Source: Bradyrhizobium barranii subsp. barranii
GTDB lineage: Bacteria; Pseudomonadota; Alphaproteobacteria; Rhizobiales; Xanthobacteraceae
DNA length: 64,000 bases
Direction of reading: 5' to 3'
Assembly (NCBI RefSeq): GCF_017565645.3
Contig: NZ_CP086139.1
Location: forward strand, 1 to 64,000
Shown: positions 8,615 to 18,622 of the stretch, one piece after another
How the letters are laid out: each line of letters begins with the position of its first letter
How positions within the stretch are numbered: position 1 is the first letter of the stretch
Notes under the pieces: generated by a model
What the model saw: the letters and a program-made list of their open reading frames with translations, nothing else
Told to the model about the DNA's origin: nothing
Databases searched by the model: none
Program-made: the position numbers and the translations under genes

Positions 8615-9526
8615 TCACAGAGAGCAGTAGGCGCCGGCCATGGCGGCGAACCCTTTCAGTACGATAAGCATGTCGTCGACGAAACCCGACAACTGGTTCG
8701 GTACGGAGGTCCCATAGGCGAGGTAGATGGCGTCCCGGTAGTTCGCCTTCCCGCGATAGCGCGACGCCTGGTGAAGGAAACTGATGCCGCGACGGGCGTA
8801 CGAGATGTCGCGCAGTTCACGCGCCGCCTTCGTCCGGAAATCGGAAACTCCCAGCGCCTTGAACTGGGCCGTTTCCCTCACCCTCTCCTCGACGTTCGAT
8901 CGCTCCCAGCCCGCCGTCCCGGAAAGATACTCCGCGCAACAGCCCCAGGCTTCCTGCGCAGTCGTGGGTTTGTTGACCAACGAGTGCTGCCCCCTTACCT
9001 TCACTGTCGCGAGTTCGGTCTCGACAGTTGCCGGAATGACGCTCGACAGGCAATCCGCGAAGGGATGCATCGCCAGGTTGTTGGCAGGGAAGCGCTCCTG
9101 CCACTTCCTGGCGGTCTCCGCGTGATTGTCCTGGAAGGAAGCGTCCATCGCTGCCGTCATGGCGGAAGCTGCGCTGTAGACACCGTAGTACCAGGCAACA
9201 ATAGCCGTTCGCGCCACGTCCGCCTTGCTCGTCGTAGCCGTCAGCGCCTGCAGCGCAGCTATCTGGTTAAGGACGAACAAAAGCTGCTCACGCACGGTGT
9301 TGAGCTGGCGATCTGGCATCCCGCGCGCGTGAACATTCGCGTAGAACCTTCGACCGGCAGCGAAGTCGAGCTTTTGGTCGACAGTTAGGATCGCGAGCGC
9401 GCGCATCCAGTGGACAGTCGCCGGCAGCGCGAAGCGCGCGTCTGGCACGTCGCGCGGCGCTTCGGTCAGGGTGCCGTAGCTCTGCATTCGCGAGTAGAGG
9501 GATGCGGTTTTCGGATCGGCGGCCAT
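8615..9526 (-). CDS. Hypothetical protein, 303 aa, mainly helical
   Basis: A long clean frame from ATG 9526 to the stop at 8615. It is predicted almost entirely helical. The segment DVARTAIVAWYYGVYSAAS (about residues 105-123) resembles the helix of HEPN-like proteins in which aromatic and alanine residues pack, but no R-x4-6-H motif is evident, so I do not assign it to that fold. It lies alone between degraded elements. Codon use and length make it a real gene; the role is unknown. Confidence 0.6.
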   Translation of the reverse strand: MAADPKTASLYSRMQSYGTLTEAPRDVPDARFALPATVHWMRALAILTVDQKLDFAAGRRFYANVHARGMPDRQLNTVREQLLFVLNQIAALQALTATTSKADVARTAIVAWYYGVYSAASAMTAAMDASFQDNHAETARKWQERFPANNLAMHPFADCLSSVIPATVETELATVKVRGQHSLVNKPTTAQEAWGCCAEYLSGTAGWERSNVEERVRETAQFKALGVSDFRTKAARELRDISYARRGISFLHQASRYRGKANYRDAIYLAYGTSVPNQLSGFVDDMLIVLKGFAAMAGAYCSL

Positions 9527-9982
9527 GACGCGTTCGTCTCAAGTGTTACTTAGTCGGCCCCGATTTCTGCGCAAACAGGAGCACGCGCCTATCAAGATTT
9601 TCGAATCTGGTCCTGCATTATTTCTAATACTCTGTCGAATTGTATCCTCGGAGAGACCCGGCAGGCACCTACCAGGCTTGGTCGGTCACGCAGACGAACC
9701 GTGGCTAGTCGAGCACGCCGATCCAGGTCAGCACGAGATGCCGCATTGCCAGCGTCTGCTCCAAAGCCCCGGTACTACACCACCTCCGCGACGCCATGAC
9801 CGAGGAAGAGCCGCCAGCAGGTCGGCGGAGACCAAGCGCGAAGGTGGATGACGAACCAATGGATCGACCTGATCCGGCCGCGGTGCAATGGAGATGCCGC
9901 CTTTTGGCAGGGTTGCCCCTCGTTACCACCTCAGATTGCGTGCCGGTAATCCTCTCTAGCCATAAGGGAGGCGGAGGCGGCC
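9527..9982. other. Intergenic region, no gene seen
   Basis: Frames are short and on both strands. The last part (9960-9982) contains GGAGGC, a good ribosome site for the ATPase gene starting at 9983. Nothing else can be supported. Confidence 0.4.
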
Positions 9983-11345
9983 GTGGCGATCATCGAGAAC
10001 ATTCGTCTGCTCAAGGGCGCAGCCGTGTTGGCGGAGCGTAAAGCCACCACTCCAAGCCTTGATCTCAAGCGATACAATCTTTTCTACGGATTCAATGGCT
10101 CGGGAAAGTCAACGCTTTCCCGCATATTAGCGGCGCTTCAACACGGCAAAAAACAGGAGCGACTTCCCGAAGGCTGCACATTCGAAATCGAGTTGTCCAG
10201 CGGGGCGAAATTTACCTATCCTAAGGCACTCAGTGGCCTAGTGCGTCTGTGTTTTCAACGGCGATTTCATCGCCGAGAACCTCCGCTGGGAAGCTGGCGT
10301 GGCGAACCCTGTCTTTTATATTGGCGCCGACCAAGCCGAGGCAGCGGAGCAGTTGAAAGCGCTCGAAACTACCCTACCAGCGGCGAGAACGAAGCACGAA
10401 GGCGAGGCCAAGCTGCTCAAGGAACGCGAGAAGGCGTTCACCGAGTACAGGAAGGTTCTCGCGCGAACGGTCTCCGAGCGTTTACGCCAGCCCACTCGAT
10501 ACGAGGCACCGCAGTTTGTAGCCGACGTTGATAAGCTGGGGACTTTAGCGGGTGGCAAGCTCAGCGATGCGGATCTTGATGCGGCAGCCGCGACCTGTGC
10601 GCGATCCGAACCGCCCGCGAAGATCAAGCAATAGAGATTCCGGTCTCGGCGCTGTCGGAAACGATTAAGGCCGCCGTTGAGCTCGCTCCAAAATCCACTG
10701 GGAGCATCGCCCTCGAAGGGCTGGATGTGCATCCGCGAATGGTCCCTTGGGTCAAGCAAGGACATGAGTACCATGTCGAACACGATTTAAGGTCGTGCCT
10801 GCATTGCGGCCAAGCAATTACCGACCAGCGAAAAGCGCTGCTCACAGCGACTTTTGACGACAAGCTTTCCCAAGTTCGTCATCGAACTGAACACTGCCGC
10901 GCAACATGTTTGAAGCTGCCGTCCTAACGTTCACCGCATCATTGGATGATGTCAGCCCGCTGATGGTGACGGTATTAAGCGCGTTGCGGGAGCGAAAGGA
11001 CACGCCGACCCGTCCAGTAACGATACCGCTCCCCCCGGTGATAGAGGTGATGGCTCGCATTAAGCTGCTCGAAGAGAGCTGTAACGCTCTTAATGCGATC
11101 TTCAAGCAGGATGCCAACATGGTCGACAGGTTCAACGAGCATCAGAAAAAGGCTTGAGAAGCAATTCGTCGCCATTTCGTAACTACCAGCGCCGACGAAT
11201 ATGCGAAACACGTCAGCGAGATTTCGAATGCTACAGCGAAGGAAGCTGCGGCTAAGGAGAAAGTCGAGAAGCTGGAAGGGGCCATAGCCGCGCTACGCTC
11301 CAAGGTCCAACAACACGGGGCCGCCGCCGACAAAATCAATGCGCT
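9983..11345 (+). pseudogene. AAA ATPase with zinc-hook-like motif (AAA_13/RloC-like), frameshifted
   Basis: Fragments in four frames read in order as one gene. The N terminus (ATG 9983) has Walker A in LFYGFNGSGKSTLSRIL. A shift near 10240 leads to VFNGDFIAENLRW and then the coiled-coil segment 10299-10634. The next piece (about 10640-10870) contains RSCLHCGQAIT, a CxxC motif at the place where RloC-type ATPases carry a zinc hook. Further helical pieces run through 10906-11157 and on to about 11345. The C-terminal Walker B half is missing; an NRPS fragment follows. RloC and PrrC relatives are anticodon nucleases active in phage exclusion (family knowledge), but no nuclease part is left to see. 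Confidence 0.6.
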
Positions 11346-11864
11346 GGTTAAATCGTGTCCATCCTCGTTTGATGATGGTACGACAGACGAAGTCTGGCCA
11401 TCATCTCGTAGCGCCGCCTCTATCGGCATGAATTGCGTGGCGCCTTTGCTATTCGCCTGGAACAGGCTGAGCGATTCCAGCTGATTTGGGCCAATAATCA
11501 GGGCGCAGCGGCTCTGCTCGATCATGAATGATGTACGCGATGCCGGTAACGATGGATCGAGCGGCAGGTATGTTGATCCGGCCTTCAAAATTGCGACGAC
11601 CGCCGTCGCCCAATCGAGGTCCGCTCACCCCATTAGCCGACGCGCGCCCTGAGCGCCACGCTCTCGTAACGTTTTTACCAGGGCATCCGATCTTGATCGC
11701 GGCGCCTTGTAGGTGAGCTCATCTGCGCCGACCCTCAGCGCAACCCTCTCTGGATCCGATCTTGCAAGGCGATCGATCGCCGTGATCGCGTCGATCGGCT
11801 GACATTCCACCAACCGATTCTGGCCGGATCGATTCTCCGTAGCCATACGCGTCCCGCCATTCAT
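11346..11864 (-). pseudogene. NRPS adenylation-domain N-terminal remnant
   Basis: On the minus strand the first frame reads SDPERVALRVGADELTYKA and SDALVKTLRERGAQG, the usual opening of an adenylation domain (core A1 region). After a shift near 11620 a second frame gives AGSTYLPLDPSLPASRTSF and MIEQSRCALIIG, the A2 core (KAGAAYLPLDP). The rest of the module is missing. It lies in opposite orientation to the condensation fragment at 4110-4315. Confidence 0.75.
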
Positions 11865-12220
11865 CGCTCTGTGCTGCCCTTAGATCAGAAAATTGTTGGG
11901 AGCCCACCGCGTCCGATGCGACTGTCCGCCGGCAGTGACCGACGCGCGGTGAACTGAACCCACACCAGCTCTCAGCATCACACGTGCCAACTTTGCCAAA
12001 GAGACGAATTCGCATGCTTTGCGCCGGCCGGGCGGGGCGCCTCGCGTGTTTATTGTCTGGCCTCGAACATAAGCCGTCTTCAACCGAATGCAGTCATGTC
12101 AGGTCATTGCCAATCAATCCTGACTGGATAGGGCGACGGTATGAACACCTCGTCGTTTGCGCCAAAAGCGAATATGGTCGAGGCAGATCGCCAGATCGGC
12201 CATCGTCTCCTGGCGGGAAG
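11865..12220. other. Region without a convincing gene
   Basis: No frame with recognisable features; probably upstream DNA of the lost NRPS gene. Confidence 0.35.
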
Positions 12221-12421
12221 ATGGTCGAGCAGATACTCTCCATCACCTCAGCCGAATTGCGGCGGTGGTCAAAGGAAGGTCGCGTACCAGTTGCTGGCAA
12301 CGCGTTTTTTAGTAGCGGTCGGAAGCAGGTCGGCGTCTTTTTGTATTCTCCCGATGTAATTAGAGAACTGGCGGCTCGCCCACTAAAAATCGCGGAGTCT
12401 GCGCCGCCCAGCAGATCGTGA
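12221..12421 (+). CDS. Small DNA-binding-like protein, 66 aa
   Basis: From ATG 12221 the product begins VEQILSITSAELRRWSKEG and ends in VFLYSPDVIRELAAR. The pattern of an S/T-AELRRW helix, a beta hairpin (VPVAGNAFF..VGVFLYS) and a terminal helix resembles winged-helix excisionase or MerR-type small regulators. It could be a fragment, since no good ribosome site is visible. The function is inferred only from shape. Confidence 0.4.
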   Translation: MVEQILSITSAELRRWSKEGRVPVAGNAFFSSGRKQVGVFLYSPDVIRELAARPLKIAESAPPSRS

Positions 12422-12496
12422 ACATCAGCGACATCCGGCCGTTTGGCGTGGCTAAACTGTCACATGTTGTGTCACTCAGCACTCGATTCACGCCCC

Positions 12497-12615
12497 TTAT
12501 GACGGCTGGAAGAAGTCCACCAGCAGGCGCGCCGCGGCGTAGACACGTGCCATCACGCGGGCCGTCTCGACCCCGTCGAAGCGCCCGTATCCGACGAGCC
12601 GCCGGACCACCGGCA
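12497..12615 (-). pseudogene. Integrase-core transposase, short remnant
   Basis: The stretch LVGYGRFDGVETARVMARVY followed by AARLLVDFFQPS resembles the segment before the C terminus of integrase-core transposases (..RL..NFFQPS). It is in frame with, and directly fused to, a ParB-N fragment, so it marks a recombination junction. The assignment rests on a short motif. Confidence 0.4.
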
Positions 12616-12910
12616 GCGGGATGCGGTTGTCGGCAAGGGCGAGCGCGCGACACTGCGCTTCGGAAAGACCGGTCAGCTCGATGACCGGCGCCTCGAGGAG
12701 ACCGAGCTTTCGCGCGGCCAGGTATCGGCCTTCGCCCGCGATGATCGTGCCATCGCTGTCGACGAGCAGCGGATTGAGAAATCCGAATCGGCTGATCGAA
12801 CGCGCAATCTCGGCGACCTGATTGTCGCTGTGCAGTCGCGCATTACGCGGGTTGAGCTTGAGCGAGCCGAGCAGCCGATACTCGATCTTGATGCGCGCGA
12901 TCTCGGTCAT
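12616..12910 (-). pseudogene. ParB/sulfiredoxin N-terminal domain fragment
   Basis: From ATG 12910 the product has the ParB-N signature: LKLNPRNARLHSD, ARSISRFGFLNPLLVD, then GEGRYLAARKLG and ALALADNRI. Proteins with this domain followed by a methylase or nuclease part occur in phages and plasmids. It is cut after LADNRI, where transposase-like sequence begins. The ATG at 12910 is preferred over 12970 because a transcription terminator lies between them. Confidence 0.75.
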
Positions 12911-12920
12911 GGCTCCGGCC

Positions 12921-12952
12921 AAAAAAGAACCGGCCATCTTGCGAGGCCGGTT
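12921..12952 (-). terminator. Intrinsic terminator, minus strand
   Basis: A perfect 8-bp stem (AACCGGCC/GGCCGGTT) with a 9-base loop is followed on the minus strand by CTTTTTT. It would stop transcripts coming from about 13000-13300 before the ParB-N fragment. Confidence 0.7.
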
Positions 12953-13245
12953 CGAAGTCAGTTGCGTCATAAACCACGCCCGATGCCCGACACCAAAGCT
13001 GGGGGAGCTTCGGCATCACGCGGGCAAGCGTCAGGATGATTTCAACGCAGGGCGCGCGGCAGTGGTCAATTGCAACTTTTGGGAAAGCCAGTCGGTCCAG
13101 TCCAGACTCGGATTCAGTTCGCGTTCACGCTTGAACCTGATCGTCAGCGCGCGACGCTCTGCATTGGCAGCGTCTGGTAGTCGCTCACGATCTTTTGTCC
13201 GAGGCGCCGTCGTGTACTTGGTCGTCCCGTCGAAATCGTCACGAC

Positions 13246-13995
13246 ATGGCGTCGCCTTCCAGGGCGGAACGCGGATCTGAATACGCCGTCCCACCCCAGT
13301 ATGCGCGGCTTGTCGAATTCGAGACGCGTGCCGCGATCCTGGGTTACCGGCGCGCCGGCGGAGGGAGGCCGGTCAACGACGGAATCCTGGCCGACTGCCA
13401 TGCGGGCTACTTCGATCTGCGCGCCGTGGGATTCGGTCGTGAGACGGTCGACATGACCCTATCGTTCTTCCTGCGGCTCGTCGCGGGATCGTCCACCAAG
13501 GCGAGCGCGAAGGCGATCACGCTCACTCTACGAGAGGGACCACGACGACGTCGGCGCAGCGATCCCGCTTACGATCGAGAACAAGAGTGCGAAGGAAATG
13601 TTCGGGCTCTATCTGGACATGGAATTCACGAGTGCCAATCCGGCGAAATGCTCCGGCCGTATCCTGCACGGTGACGGCCTGCTGAGCGATCCGATCGCGC
13701 TGGATGTGACGGCGTTGAGACCCGAGACGAGAACCGAAGGTCTGGTGGTCAAGCTCGTCGGCTTGGGGCCGATGGCGGCGAGCAGGAGGGATTCCTGGAA
13801 GCGTCCATGTTGGCGTCGTCCCGGTCGGACCCCGGGCCGCTGCCGACCGCCGACTTCACCTTCGACTGGACCTTCACCGGAAAAGACCAGCCGCCCGAAG
13901 CCGCCATTTCCGAATCCGGATTGCGCTCGACGTTCGAGGCGCAGGCGCGACTCATCTACATGTCCGATCCAATCCCGATCGAATCTCTTGCGTGA
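13246..13995 (+). pseudogene. Degraded gene of unknown family
   Basis: Three frames appear to form one product: ILADCHAGYFDLRAVGFGRE..SFFLRLVAGSS (to about 13525), then after a shift AAIPLTIENKSAKEMFGLYL..CSGRILHGDGLLSDPIALD (to about 13770), then a last shift to SDPGPLPTADFTFDWTFTG..LIYMSDPIPIESLA ending at 13995. I do not recognise the family. It is followed after 21 bases by another unknown gene on the same strand, so the pair was probably an operon. Confidence 0.45.
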
Positions 13996-14016
13996 TCTGT
14001 CTCGGAGAACGTCCGC

Positions 14017-14607
14017 ATGGCAAGCTTTTCCACTCTCACGCTCGGCACCCGCAAGGATACCGATTGGTGGCGGCGCGGCATGAAGGAAAAGGTCGGCTAC
14101 ACGGAGCGCGTTTGGGTGAAGCAACCCGAACCGACCATGCAGCAAATGAAGGAGGTGTTCAGCGGGCGCTTCTTCGGCGGACATTTCAGCGGTCCCTTTT
14201 CGCAATGGCTGCCCTGGCCCTACGATACTGAGAAGCGGCTCTACAACGATCTGGACAATGATCCGGAAACGGCGCCGACGAGAGAAGTTTTGACCCGCAA
14301 GGACAATGTTCTGTTGCGATCGAAGAAGGCCAACGGCACTTGGGAGGAGGCGCCTCTGAAGAAAGGCGTCGAGTTCAAACAAACAGGCGCCAATCGGGTG
14401 ATACTGTGGAATGTGCCCGCGCCGCCAACTACAAGAAATGGTCGGTCTAACATATTGACGTGCGGGATCGGCCGGAGTTTGATCGGGCCGCGCATGCGCA
14501 CAAACAATCAACGCCGATTCGGGGAAATGCAACGGGTCCTTTTCCGTATGGAAGCGGGTCTTTGCAAAAAATGCCAATTGCCCGCAGCGTGCAACTTTTC
14601 TGACTAA
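14017..14607 (+). CDS. Hypothetical protein, 196 aa
   Basis: ATG 14017 is preceded by GGAGAA. The product has an aromatic-rich middle (GHFSGPFSQWLPWPYDTEK) and a lysine-rich segment (VLLRSKKANGTWEEAPLKK). From about residue 145 the sequence becomes basic and cysteine-rich and may be readthrough into unrelated DNA after a rearrangement near 14450. Family unknown. It is coupled by position to the broken gene upstream. Confidence 0.5.
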   Translation: MASFSTLTLGTRKDTDWWRRGMKEKVGYTERVWVKQPEPTMQQMKEVFSGRFFGGHFSGPFSQWLPWPYDTEKRLYNDLDNDPETAPTREVLTRKDNVLLRSKKANGTWEEAPLKKGVEFKQTGANRVILWNVPAPPTTRNGRSNILTCGIGRSLIGPRMRTNNQRRFGEMQRVLFRMEAGLCKKCQLPAACNFSD

Positions 14608-14960
14608 CCTGTGCAAATTGCGACGAGCGCCCCGCGCTGATATACTCCACCTGCTGAATTAGCCCGACGGCTTTGTCGATCAATGGCATCCTGGCGCCTT
14701 CAACTGACGCGAGGACGCTGATCGGCTGAGTGTGGCTGTTTCCACCAGACTTCTCTGGGAGCCCTGTTAGATTTGGGAGGTGTTCAGCGTTCTACCTTGG
14801 GACTATCAATCTTGCTGCTGCTTCGCATTGAAGACCAACATGCATTGCCCACCCAAGCTTGATCGCATTTAGCGGAGCACAGACCTCCAGGTTCTATGCC
14901 GCCATCATTCGTTACCTCAAGATCCTAGATATCCGCAGGCATCAAGGAGAAAGAAGCATT
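14608..14960. other. Intergenic region upstream of the binding-protein gene
   Basis: No supported gene. It should contain the promoter of the binding-protein gene, but no clear -35/-10 pair stands out. Confidence 0.35.
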
Positions 14961-16193
14961 ATGAGACCTTCGGCTGCCTACGTCGCCATCATGGCAATCC
15001 TCGTGAGTGCGAAATCTATTGCCGCGCCGACCCTGGTCGTCGCACAGGGAATTTCAGGGGACGTCATCAAGATTGGCGTCATGAACGACCAAAGCGGCCC
15101 CTATTCCGACAATTGCGGGCTGGGTTCGGTTATCGCCGCGCGGTTAGCTATAAGCGACTTTGGTAGGGCCATCAACGGTAAGAACATCGAGCTCATCGTG
15201 GCGGACGATCAGAACAAGCCGGACATCGGCGTCGCGATCGCGTTGCGCTGGCTGGACAATGAGGGGGTGGACGCAATCGTCGGATGTTCTGCATCGTCAG
15301 TCGCACTCGGTGTACAAGACGTCATGAGGAGCCGGAAGAAACCATATCTCTTGGCCGGAACGGCGGCCGCGTTCTTCACCAATGAGAGATGCTCTCCTTT
15401 GACGACGCAGTGGGCAATGGATACTTATGCGCTGGCTAAGGCGACGGTCAAATCGCTGCTGGCTCGGAGACTGGATACTTGGTTCTTTGTCACCGTCGAT
15501 TATTCCTTCGGCAAAGTCTGGCAGGCCGACGCGACGAACTTTATCAAGTCCGCTGGCGGCAAGGTCGTCGGCTCCGTTCTGCATCCGCTCAATTCTTCCG
15601 ATTTCGCGTCTGTTCTCCTGACGGCCCAGTCGAGCGGTGCAAAGGTCGTCGCTTTGGCCAATTCGGGGGCAGACTTCGCCAATGCCCTGAAGCAGGCTGA
15701 GGAGTTCGGGCTTACGCAGAAGCAGCAGCTAGCTCCGCTGGGATTGATGATCAATCAGACGCACAGCATCGGCCTACAGCCGCTGCAGAATGTAGGTCTG
15801 ACCACCACGTTCTACTGGGACAGGACAGACGAGACGCGCGCTTTCGCGAAGCGCTACGAGGCAGCATTCGATGGCCGGATCCCGAACGAGGCGCAGGCGA
15901 GCACCTACAGTGCAGTTATGCACTATCTCAAGGCGATTGCCGCGGCGCAGACGGACGAAGGCGAGGCGGTGGTGCGACAGATGAAGAACACCCCCGTCAA
16001 TGATTTCGAGATGAAGAATGTTAGCATCCGCGCCGACGGTCAGGTGATGCGACCGCTCTATGCCGCGCGCATAAAGGCGTCGATCGAGTCAAAATATCCT
16101 TATGACTACTACGAGATCACGGGGACTATTCCGGCCGAGGATGCTTGGCGCCCGGCCGCGGAGAGCACCTGCAATCTCCTGAAGACGCAGTAA
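14961..16193 (+). CDS. ABC transporter periplasmic branched-chain amino acid-type binding protein
   Basis: Substrate-binding protein of the Leu/Ile/Val (type I periplasmic) class. The start at ATG 14961 follows AAGGAGA; an upstream in-frame ATG at 14859 lacks such a site. Residues 1-22 form a signal peptide. The mature part opens with ISGDVIKIGVMNDQSGPYS, the usual beta strand and ligand loop, then ELIVADDQNKPDIG, VDAIVGCSASSVAL and ALANSGADFANALKQAEE. At 410 residues it is full length. No permease or ATPase genes adjoin it, so it may serve a transporter elsewhere; the ligand is not predictable (relatives bind amino acids, amides or aromatic acids). Confidence 0.9.
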   Translation: MRPSAAYVAIMAILVSAKSIAAPTLVVAQGISGDVIKIGVMNDQSGPYSDNCGLGSVIAARLAISDFGRAINGKNIELIVADDQNKPDIGVAIALRWLDNEGVDAIVGCSASSVALGVQDVMRSRKKPYLLAGTAAAFFTNERCSPLTTQWAMDTYALAKATVKSLLARRLDTWFFVTVDYSFGKVWQADATNFIKSAGGKVVGSVLHPLNSSDFASVLLTAQSSGAKVVALANSGADFANALKQAEEFGLTQKQQLAPLGLMINQTHSIGLQPLQNVGLTTTFYWDRTDETRAFAKRYEAAFDGRIPNEAQASTYSAVMHYLKAIAAAQTDEGEAVVRQMKNTPVNDFEMKNVSIRADGQVMRPLYAARIKASIESKYPYDYYEITGTIPAEDAWRPAAESTCNLLKTQ

Positions 16194-16497
16194 GTCGGAC
16201 GGGCGGGCCAGACCGATCTGTCTCGGTCGGGTTACAGTCAATCCGCCAACAACAATAGTTCTGCCCGACAACAATGTTCATCAAGAACTAATCCAAAGAG
16301 TAGCGCTGCGGTGAAGTGGACCCTTTGCTGAGGACCACCGGGTCCGGTTCTTAAGGAGAGCTGCTGCCGTTCGTTCTTCCCAATACTTTATGCTACTCTT
16401 GCTTGCTGCTGTTGTGGCTGTGATGGGGTGGACGCCCCTCGACGGCATCGATGTGCCAAAGTGAAGGGTGTTGAACCGTCAGAAAGAGGAAGCGTCC
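16194..16497. other. Intergenic region before IS110
   Basis: GACCGA/TCGGTC around 16210-16230 could form a weak hairpin after the binding-protein gene, without a T-run. The remainder is presumed to include the left non-coding end of the IS110 element. Confidence 0.3.
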
Positions 16498-17559
16498 GTG
16501 AACGAAGTTAGCACGATTGGACTAGACCTGGCGAAACATGTTTTTCAGGCACATGGCGCAGACGCTGGCGGCGTTGTTGTTTTCCGCAAACAGCTGCGTC
16601 GTGACAATGTGCTGGCTTTCTTTGCTCAGCAGCCTGCGTGCCTGGTAGCGATGGAAGCCTGCGCCAGCGCCCATCACTGGGCTCGTGAGATTGGCAAGCT
16701 GGGTCACACAGTGCGTCTGATTCCACCGTCCTATGTAAAGCCCTTTGTGAAACGCCAGAAAAACGATATGGCCGATGCAGAAGCGATTTGCGAAGCAGCC
16801 CAACGCCCCACCATGCGCTTTGCCGCCGTGAAGAGTGAGGACCAGCAGGCGAGCGCGGTCGTGTTTCGCGCTCGCGATCTTTTGGTCCGGCAACGTACTC
16901 AGATCATAAACGCGTTGCGAGGTCACCTCGCCGAATACGGCCTGGTCGTTGCAAAGGGGGCGTCCAATGTCGCCGCGCTGGTTGAGCACGCGCAAGCTTC
17001 CGGGAGCAGCGTGCCAACGGCGGCGCAACCGGCGCTCGATATCCTAGTCAAGATGCTGGCGGTGCTGGAAGAGCAAATCAAGCAACTCGATATTGAGATC
17101 GCGCGACGAGCCCGAGAAGAGGAAGTTGCTCGACGGCTTATGACAGTTCCTGGCATCGGCCCAATCACGGCGACAGCTCTGATGGCGCTAGCGCCTGAGC
17201 CTGAAAACTTCAAACGTGGCCGGGATTTCGCCGCGTGGTTGGGGTTGACGCCGCTGCAACGTTCCACTGGTGGAAGACAGAAGCTCGACCAAATATCGAA
17301 AATGGGTGAGCGAACGCTGCGGCGTCTCCTCATCATCGGGGCGAGTGCGCTGGCTCGCCGACGCGGTCAATCGCAAGGGGCATGGCTGGAGCGCATGCTC
17401 GCTCGTAAGCCGCCCATGCTTGTCGCGTCATGTCGAACCCAGCTGAGACGATGGCCACAGGGCCAGAGCCGATTCCCGAATGCCCGCACTGCCAGAAGCC
17501 GATGCCGCTCTGCATCTGCGACAGTGTCACGCCGATCGAGAACCGTCTCGGGCTCCTGA
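16498..17559 (+). CDS. IS110-family transposase with foreign C-terminal tail
   Basis: DEDD-type transposase/recombinase. The GTG at 16498 is preferred because the protein then opens NEVSTIGLDLAKHVFQ, as in relatives. Motifs: D near residue 10 (GLDLAKH), E (VAMEACASAHHW), DMADAEAIC, and the transposase_20 part GIGPITATALMALAPEPENF and AAWLGLTPLQRSTGGRQKL. After RMLARKPPMLV (about 17420) the frame runs into the next gene, so the last 45 residues are not native and the usual C-terminal helix is missing. Probably inactive, although the catalytic domain is whole. Confidence 0.85.
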   Translation: MNEVSTIGLDLAKHVFQAHGADAGGVVVFRKQLRRDNVLAFFAQQPACLVAMEACASAHHWAREIGKLGHTVRLIPPSYVKPFVKRQKNDMADAEAICEAAQRPTMRFAAVKSEDQQASAVVFRARDLLVRQRTQIINALRGHLAEYGLVVAKGASNVAALVEHAQASGSSVPTAAQPALDILVKMLAVLEEQIKQLDIEIARRAREEEVARRLMTVPGIGPITATALMALAPEPENFKRGRDFAAWLGLTPLQRSTGGRQKLDQISKMGERTLRRLLIIGASALARRRGQSQGAWLERMLARKPPMLVASCRTQLRRWPQGQSRFPNARTARSRCRSASATVSRRSRTVSGS

Positions 17560-18065
17560 TCCTCCAGCATCCGCAAGAGCAGGACAGGGCGCTCGGTACC
17601 GCGCGGCTGCTTGCGAAACACTTCCCCAAGGCGACTTTGCGGGTCGGCCTATCCTGGCCGAGCCTGTCCAAAGCGCTCGGCCGCCCGATCGAGAACGCCT
17701 CGCACTGGGCCATGCTGTATCTCGGCTCGGCGCGCGCTGCTGATCTCGACGCGGAGGGGAAAATCGTCGCGCTCAACGCAAGGGCGAAGTCGCGGAGAAC
17801 CAGCGCGCCATCCCGGGAAAGCTCGAAGGCGTGCTGCTGCTCGACGGCACCTGGAGTCAGGCGAAGGCGCTGTGGTGGCGCAATCCCTGGATGCTGAAAT
17901 GTCAGCGCGTGATCCTCAACCCGTCGCGCTATGGCCGCCTGCGTCGCGAACCGCGCAAGGACGGACTGTCGACCATCGAGGCCGCGGCGACGCTGCTGTC
18001 GGGGCTCGAGCGGCGGCCGGACATCGCCGAGACGCTGAACGCCAGTTTTGGGTACTGTCCAGAAT
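17430..18065 (+). pseudogene. DTW-domain tRNA aminocarboxypropyltransferase-like gene, frameshifted and cut
   Basis: DTW-domain proteins (TapT/TuaA class) transfer the aminocarboxypropyl group of SAM to uridine in tRNA (family knowledge). The first frame (ATG 17430) has a zinc-like CPHCQKPMPLCICDSV and NRLGLLILQHPQE. After a shift near 17785 the second frame gives LLDGTWSQAKALWW and NPSRYGRLRREPRKDGLST, the DTW core. The C terminus is replaced by the IS256 end near 18050. The IS110 element adjoins the start, so both ends have been disturbed. Confidence 0.8.
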
Positions 18066-18575
18066 CTTTCGCACTTTTGATCAGGCGACGGCTCCGGTTT
18101 CAGAGAGTTGTGGCTGATAGAGCGGTCGCATGTTCATGTAGCATTTGGTCGACCACGCCGTTCCGGCAATGTGCCGCAGCCGGGCCGCCGCCAAATTGAG
18201 ACAGGATTGACCGTCGGGGAAGGCGCCGACGACACGGGTTCGTCGCCGGATCTCCTTCATGATGCGCTCGAGCGGATTGTTCGTTCGAATCTTCCGCCAA
18301 TGGATGTCAGGAAAGGCATAGTAGGCGAGCGTCTCGTGAACCGCCTGCTCGACGAGATCAGCAGCTTTGGCCATACGGCTTGCCCGCAGATCCGCGATGA
18401 CGGTCCTGGCTTTCTCGTCGGCCGCGGCGCGGCTCTCCTGGGCATGAATGGCCTTGAGCATGTGGCTCACCTCGCGGACCCGGGTCGACGGCACGTGGCT
18501 GAAGACATTGCGATAAAAATGCACCATGCAGCGTTGATAGCGGGCCTCCGGCAGATAATCCGCAGCCACTGAGCG
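18066..18575 (-). pseudogene. IS256-family (Mutator-type) transposase, C-terminal part
   Basis: The segment YQRCMVHFYRNVFSHVPST is the conserved core of IS256-type transposases, followed by MLKAIHAQES, HETLAYYAFPDIHWRKIRT and NNPLERIMKEIRRRTRVVG (with the catalytic E), ending at 18081. The N-terminal half, with two catalytic D residues, is missing beyond 18575. The tip next to the DTW gene begins around GGTACTGTCCAGAATC. Confidence 0.85.
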
Positions 18576-18622
18576 ATCACCTCCATGACATTCTGCCGGC
18601 CTGGTGTACAGACTTCATTTTC

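Noticed and set aside
9960..11345. Several separate small ATPase-like genes
   Set aside because: The pieces are collinear, in one orientation and complementary in content, which fits one frameshifted gene better.
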